Assembly: GCF_034931125.1 (NCBI RefSeq)
Contig: NZ_JAYGHM010000015.1
Span: 1 to 64,000 of the forward strand
Length of the DNA stretch: 64,000 nucleotides
Direction: 5' to 3'
DNA from: Rivularia sp034931125
GTDB taxonomy: Bacteria; Cyanobacteriota; Cyanobacteriia; Cyanobacteriales; Nostocaceae
The notes under the pieces are model-generated. The model did not search any database and was not told the DNA's origin. It saw only the letters and a list, made by a program, of their open reading frames with translations. The first letter of the stretch is position 1, and each line of letters starts with the position of its first letter. Position numbers and translations under genes: made by a program. This document shows positions 62,130 through 64,000 of this stretch, one piece after another.

Positions 62130-64000
62130 ATGACACTCTTGAATCCTGGTAGCGTACTAGCGACGTTAACTGAACTTACTCAAGTTAATCGTACCCACGC
62201 TCTATTGCGGCGTGTCAAAGACCTTTCTGTAAATGAATTTGTTTGCTTGTTGGACTTCATTACTGCGGAGTTCCAACAGTTTATCAGAGCAATAGAACTG
62301 ATAAATAATGAAGCTTTAGAAACAATGCTAGAGAAAGTTCTTGAGGCAATTACGCTGAAAATCGGTCAAATTCTGCAAGCAGAACATACGACTATTTTCT
62401 TGGTTGACTATGATAAAGGTCAACTATGGTCAAAAGTGCCGCAAGATAATATTCACAAGTTATTAGAAATTCGGACTCCGATCAATGTGGGAATTCCCGG
62501 TCATGTCGCAAGTACGGGACAATATTTGAATATTGCCGAAACTACTACTCATCCTTTATTTAGCCCGGAATTAGAAAAGCAATTGGGCTATAAAATTCGT
62601 AATATTTTATGTATGCCGGTTTTAAGCAGCAAAAATCAAATTGTTGCAGTAGTACAATTAGCAAATAAAGCAGGAGAAATTCCTTTCGATAGCGAAGATG
62701 AAACCTGTTTTCGGGAATTTGCTGCAAGTATTGGCATTATCCTAGAGAGCTGTCAGTCTTTTTATGTTGCAGCACGCAATCAAAGAGGAGCAACGGCTCT
62801 ATTACGAGCGACTCAAACACTCGGTCAAAGTTTAGATTTAGAAGTGACCTTGCAAATAGTCATGGAACAAGCCCGAATTTTAATGCAAGCAGACCGCAGT
62901 ACGCTATTTTTGTATCGTAAAGAAATGGGTGAACTGTGGACAAAAGTTGCGGCTGCTGATGGTAAAACCATGATGGAGATAAGTATTCCCGGAAATCGTG
63001 GAATTGTGGGTTATGTTGCTTCCAGAGGAGAAACACTGAATATTCCCGACGCTTATAAAGATCCTCGTTTCGACCCAACTACAGATAGAAAAACTGGTTA
63101 TTTTACTCGTAATATTTTATGTATGCCGGTGTTTAATTCAGCTAATGAATTAATTGGCGTTACACAGTTAATTAATAAGCAACAAGGTAGTTTTACTTCA
63201 TCAGATGAAGAATTTATGCGGGCTTTCAATATTCAGGCAGGAATTGCTTTAGAAAATGCCCGTTTATTTGAAAGTGTGTTGTTAGAAAAACAATATCAAA
63301 AAGACATTCTTCAAAGTTTATCAGATGCTGTCATCTCCACAGATATGGAAGGTAGAATAGTCACTATTAATGATGCAGCATTAGAACTTTTAGGTTGTCC
63401 CTTGAGTGGAGATGCAACTATTAGAAATAGCAAGCTTCTGTGGGAAAATAATTTAGTTGGTCGGCTATTGTGGGAAGTTATCCCAATTGAAAATTTACAA
63501 ACCCGATTGGAAGATAGCTTGAAGACTGGTGCGAGACATTACGTCCCCGAACAAAGTTTGGTGGTCGGACTGTATTATTTACCGGGTGAGTCGGAAGAAT
63601 CGGAAGAATATATACTGGCATTGCCAAGTTCCACTAACCCAGAGATTTTTATTCCTTGGAATCATCCCCTGACTCCTCAATCTCAATTTGTGGATTCTTC
63701 TCAAGTTGAGCCAATAGAGCGAAGCACTAATCTGACAGTTAATCCCCTAACGAATCCAGAAGGTGGAGTGCGTGGTGGATTGGTGGTTTTGGAAGATATT
63801 AGTCAGGAAAAACGTCTCAAAACCACTATGTACCGCTATTTAACTCCTCACGTAGCAGAGCAAGTTATGGCGTTAGGCGAAGATGGTTTAATGGTAGGTG
63901 AGCGTAAAGAAGTCACCATTTTATTTTCCGATATTCGAGGCTACACAACGCTTACAGAAAATCTCGGTGCTGCTGAGGTGGTATCGCTGCTCAACCAATA
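62130..64000 (+). CDS. Adenylate cyclase with tandem GAF and PAS domains (CyaB type), truncated by window end
   Basis: The gene starts at ATG 62130 and runs off the right edge (about 623 codons visible). GAF-A (about 70-210) and GAF-B (about 230-385) each carry the NKFDE-type cyclic nucleotide motif (NK, F, DE), as seen in the paired copies LANKAGEIPFDSEDE and LINKQQGSFTSSDEEF. A PAS domain follows (SLSDAVISTDMEGRIVTIND) and a class III catalytic domain begins (VTILFSDIRGYTTLTENLGA, including the metal-binding Asp). This order matches the cyanobacterial CyaB1/CyaB2 cyclases, in which cAMP binding to the GAF pair stimulates activity. The catalytic C-terminal half lies outside the window. Confidence 0.93.
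   Translation, partial: MTLLNPGSVLATLTELTQVNRTHALLRRVKDLSVNEFVCLLDFITAEFQQFIRAIELINNEALETMLEKVLEAITLKIGQILQAEHTTIFLVDYDKGQLWSKVPQDNIHKLLEIRTPINVGIPGHVASTGQYLNIAETTTHPLFSPELEKQLGYKIRNILCMPVLSSKNQIVAVVQLANKAGEIPFDSEDETCFREFAASIGIILESCQSFYVAARNQRGATALLRATQTLGQSLDLEVTLQIVMEQARILMQADRSTLFLYRKEMGELWTKVAAADGKTMMEISIPGNRGIVGYVASRGETLNIPDAYKDPRFDPTTDRKTGYFTRNILCMPVFNSANELIGVTQLINKQQGSFTSSDEEFMRAFNIQAGIALENARLFESVLLEKQYQKDILQSLSDAVISTDMEGRIVTINDAALELLGCPLSGDATIRNSKLLWENNLVGRLLWEVIPIENLQTRLEDSLKTGARHYVPEQSLVVGLYYLPGESEESEEYILALPSSTNPEIFIPWNHPLTPQSQFVDSSQVEPIERSTNLTVNPLTNPEGGVRGGLVVLEDISQEKRLKTTMYRYLTPHVAEQVMALGEDGLMVGERKEVTILFSDIRGYTTLTENLGAAEVVSLLNQ

Overview
The window is chromosomal DNA from a cyanobacterium, most likely a filamentous, heterocyst-type lineage (Nostocales). 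Photosynthesis and cyanobacterial core genes are present: psaD beside trpE, ndhD, sqdB-sqdX for sulfolipid, the ycf46/ycf35 pair, purS-purQ, and DUF2605/DUF2973 genes. HIP1 octamers (GCGATCGC) are frequent. Intergenic DNA carries the short repeat families typical of this group (CCCCATC-like heptamers, ATTGGG tracts, TCCAAAATC tracts). A GAF-GAF-PAS adenylate cyclase of the CyaB type sits at the right edge.

Layout. 0-5.5 kb: housekeeping (a PP2C phosphatase with a degenerate kinase-like N-terminal half, NfeD + SPFH pair, Fur-family regulator, purS, purQ). 5.6-21 kb: an AT-rich accessory block with two candidate defence modules. The first is a DUF4011-type SF1 helicase with a C-terminal PD-(D/E)XK nuclease, then a nucleoside-phosphorylase-like protein with a C-terminal effector-associated-type domain, then a four-helix membrane protein, followed by a Uma2-type nuclease gene. 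The second is a pair of very large proteins: one unrecognised whose C-terminal part may have a PIWI/RNase H-like layout, and one SF2-type helicase. Two assembly gaps lie at repeats here. 21-39 kb: core genes (trpE, psaD, a DICT-GAF histidine kinase, a GT4 glycosyltransferase, a glycogen-debranching-type glucosidase, DUF2973/DUF2605, thrS, a ParE-type toxin-antitoxin pair, ndhD, thrB). 39.4-55.7 kb: a second accessory block with visibly higher GC, holding a two-component pair, an AraC regulator among NTF2/SnoaL-like, GMC, SDR and NmrA-like genes, a CPBP protease, a GPP34 protein, a very GC-rich prolyl oligopeptidase, and at least three gene remnants. 56-64 kb: core genes again (ycf35, ycf46, an RHH protein, sqdB, sqdX, adenylate cyclase).

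The core genes are ordinary. The best candidates for something new are the two large-protein modules at 5.67-12.45 kb and 13.6-20.9 kb. Their placement side by side, AT-rich composition, helicase/nuclease/effector domain content and lack of housekeeping function fit a defence island. The PIWI-like reading of the 1014-residue protein is only a hypothesis from residue patterns. A small MITE with perfect 27-bp terminal inverted repeats (35453-35649) has a second, gap-interrupted copy within the defence block.
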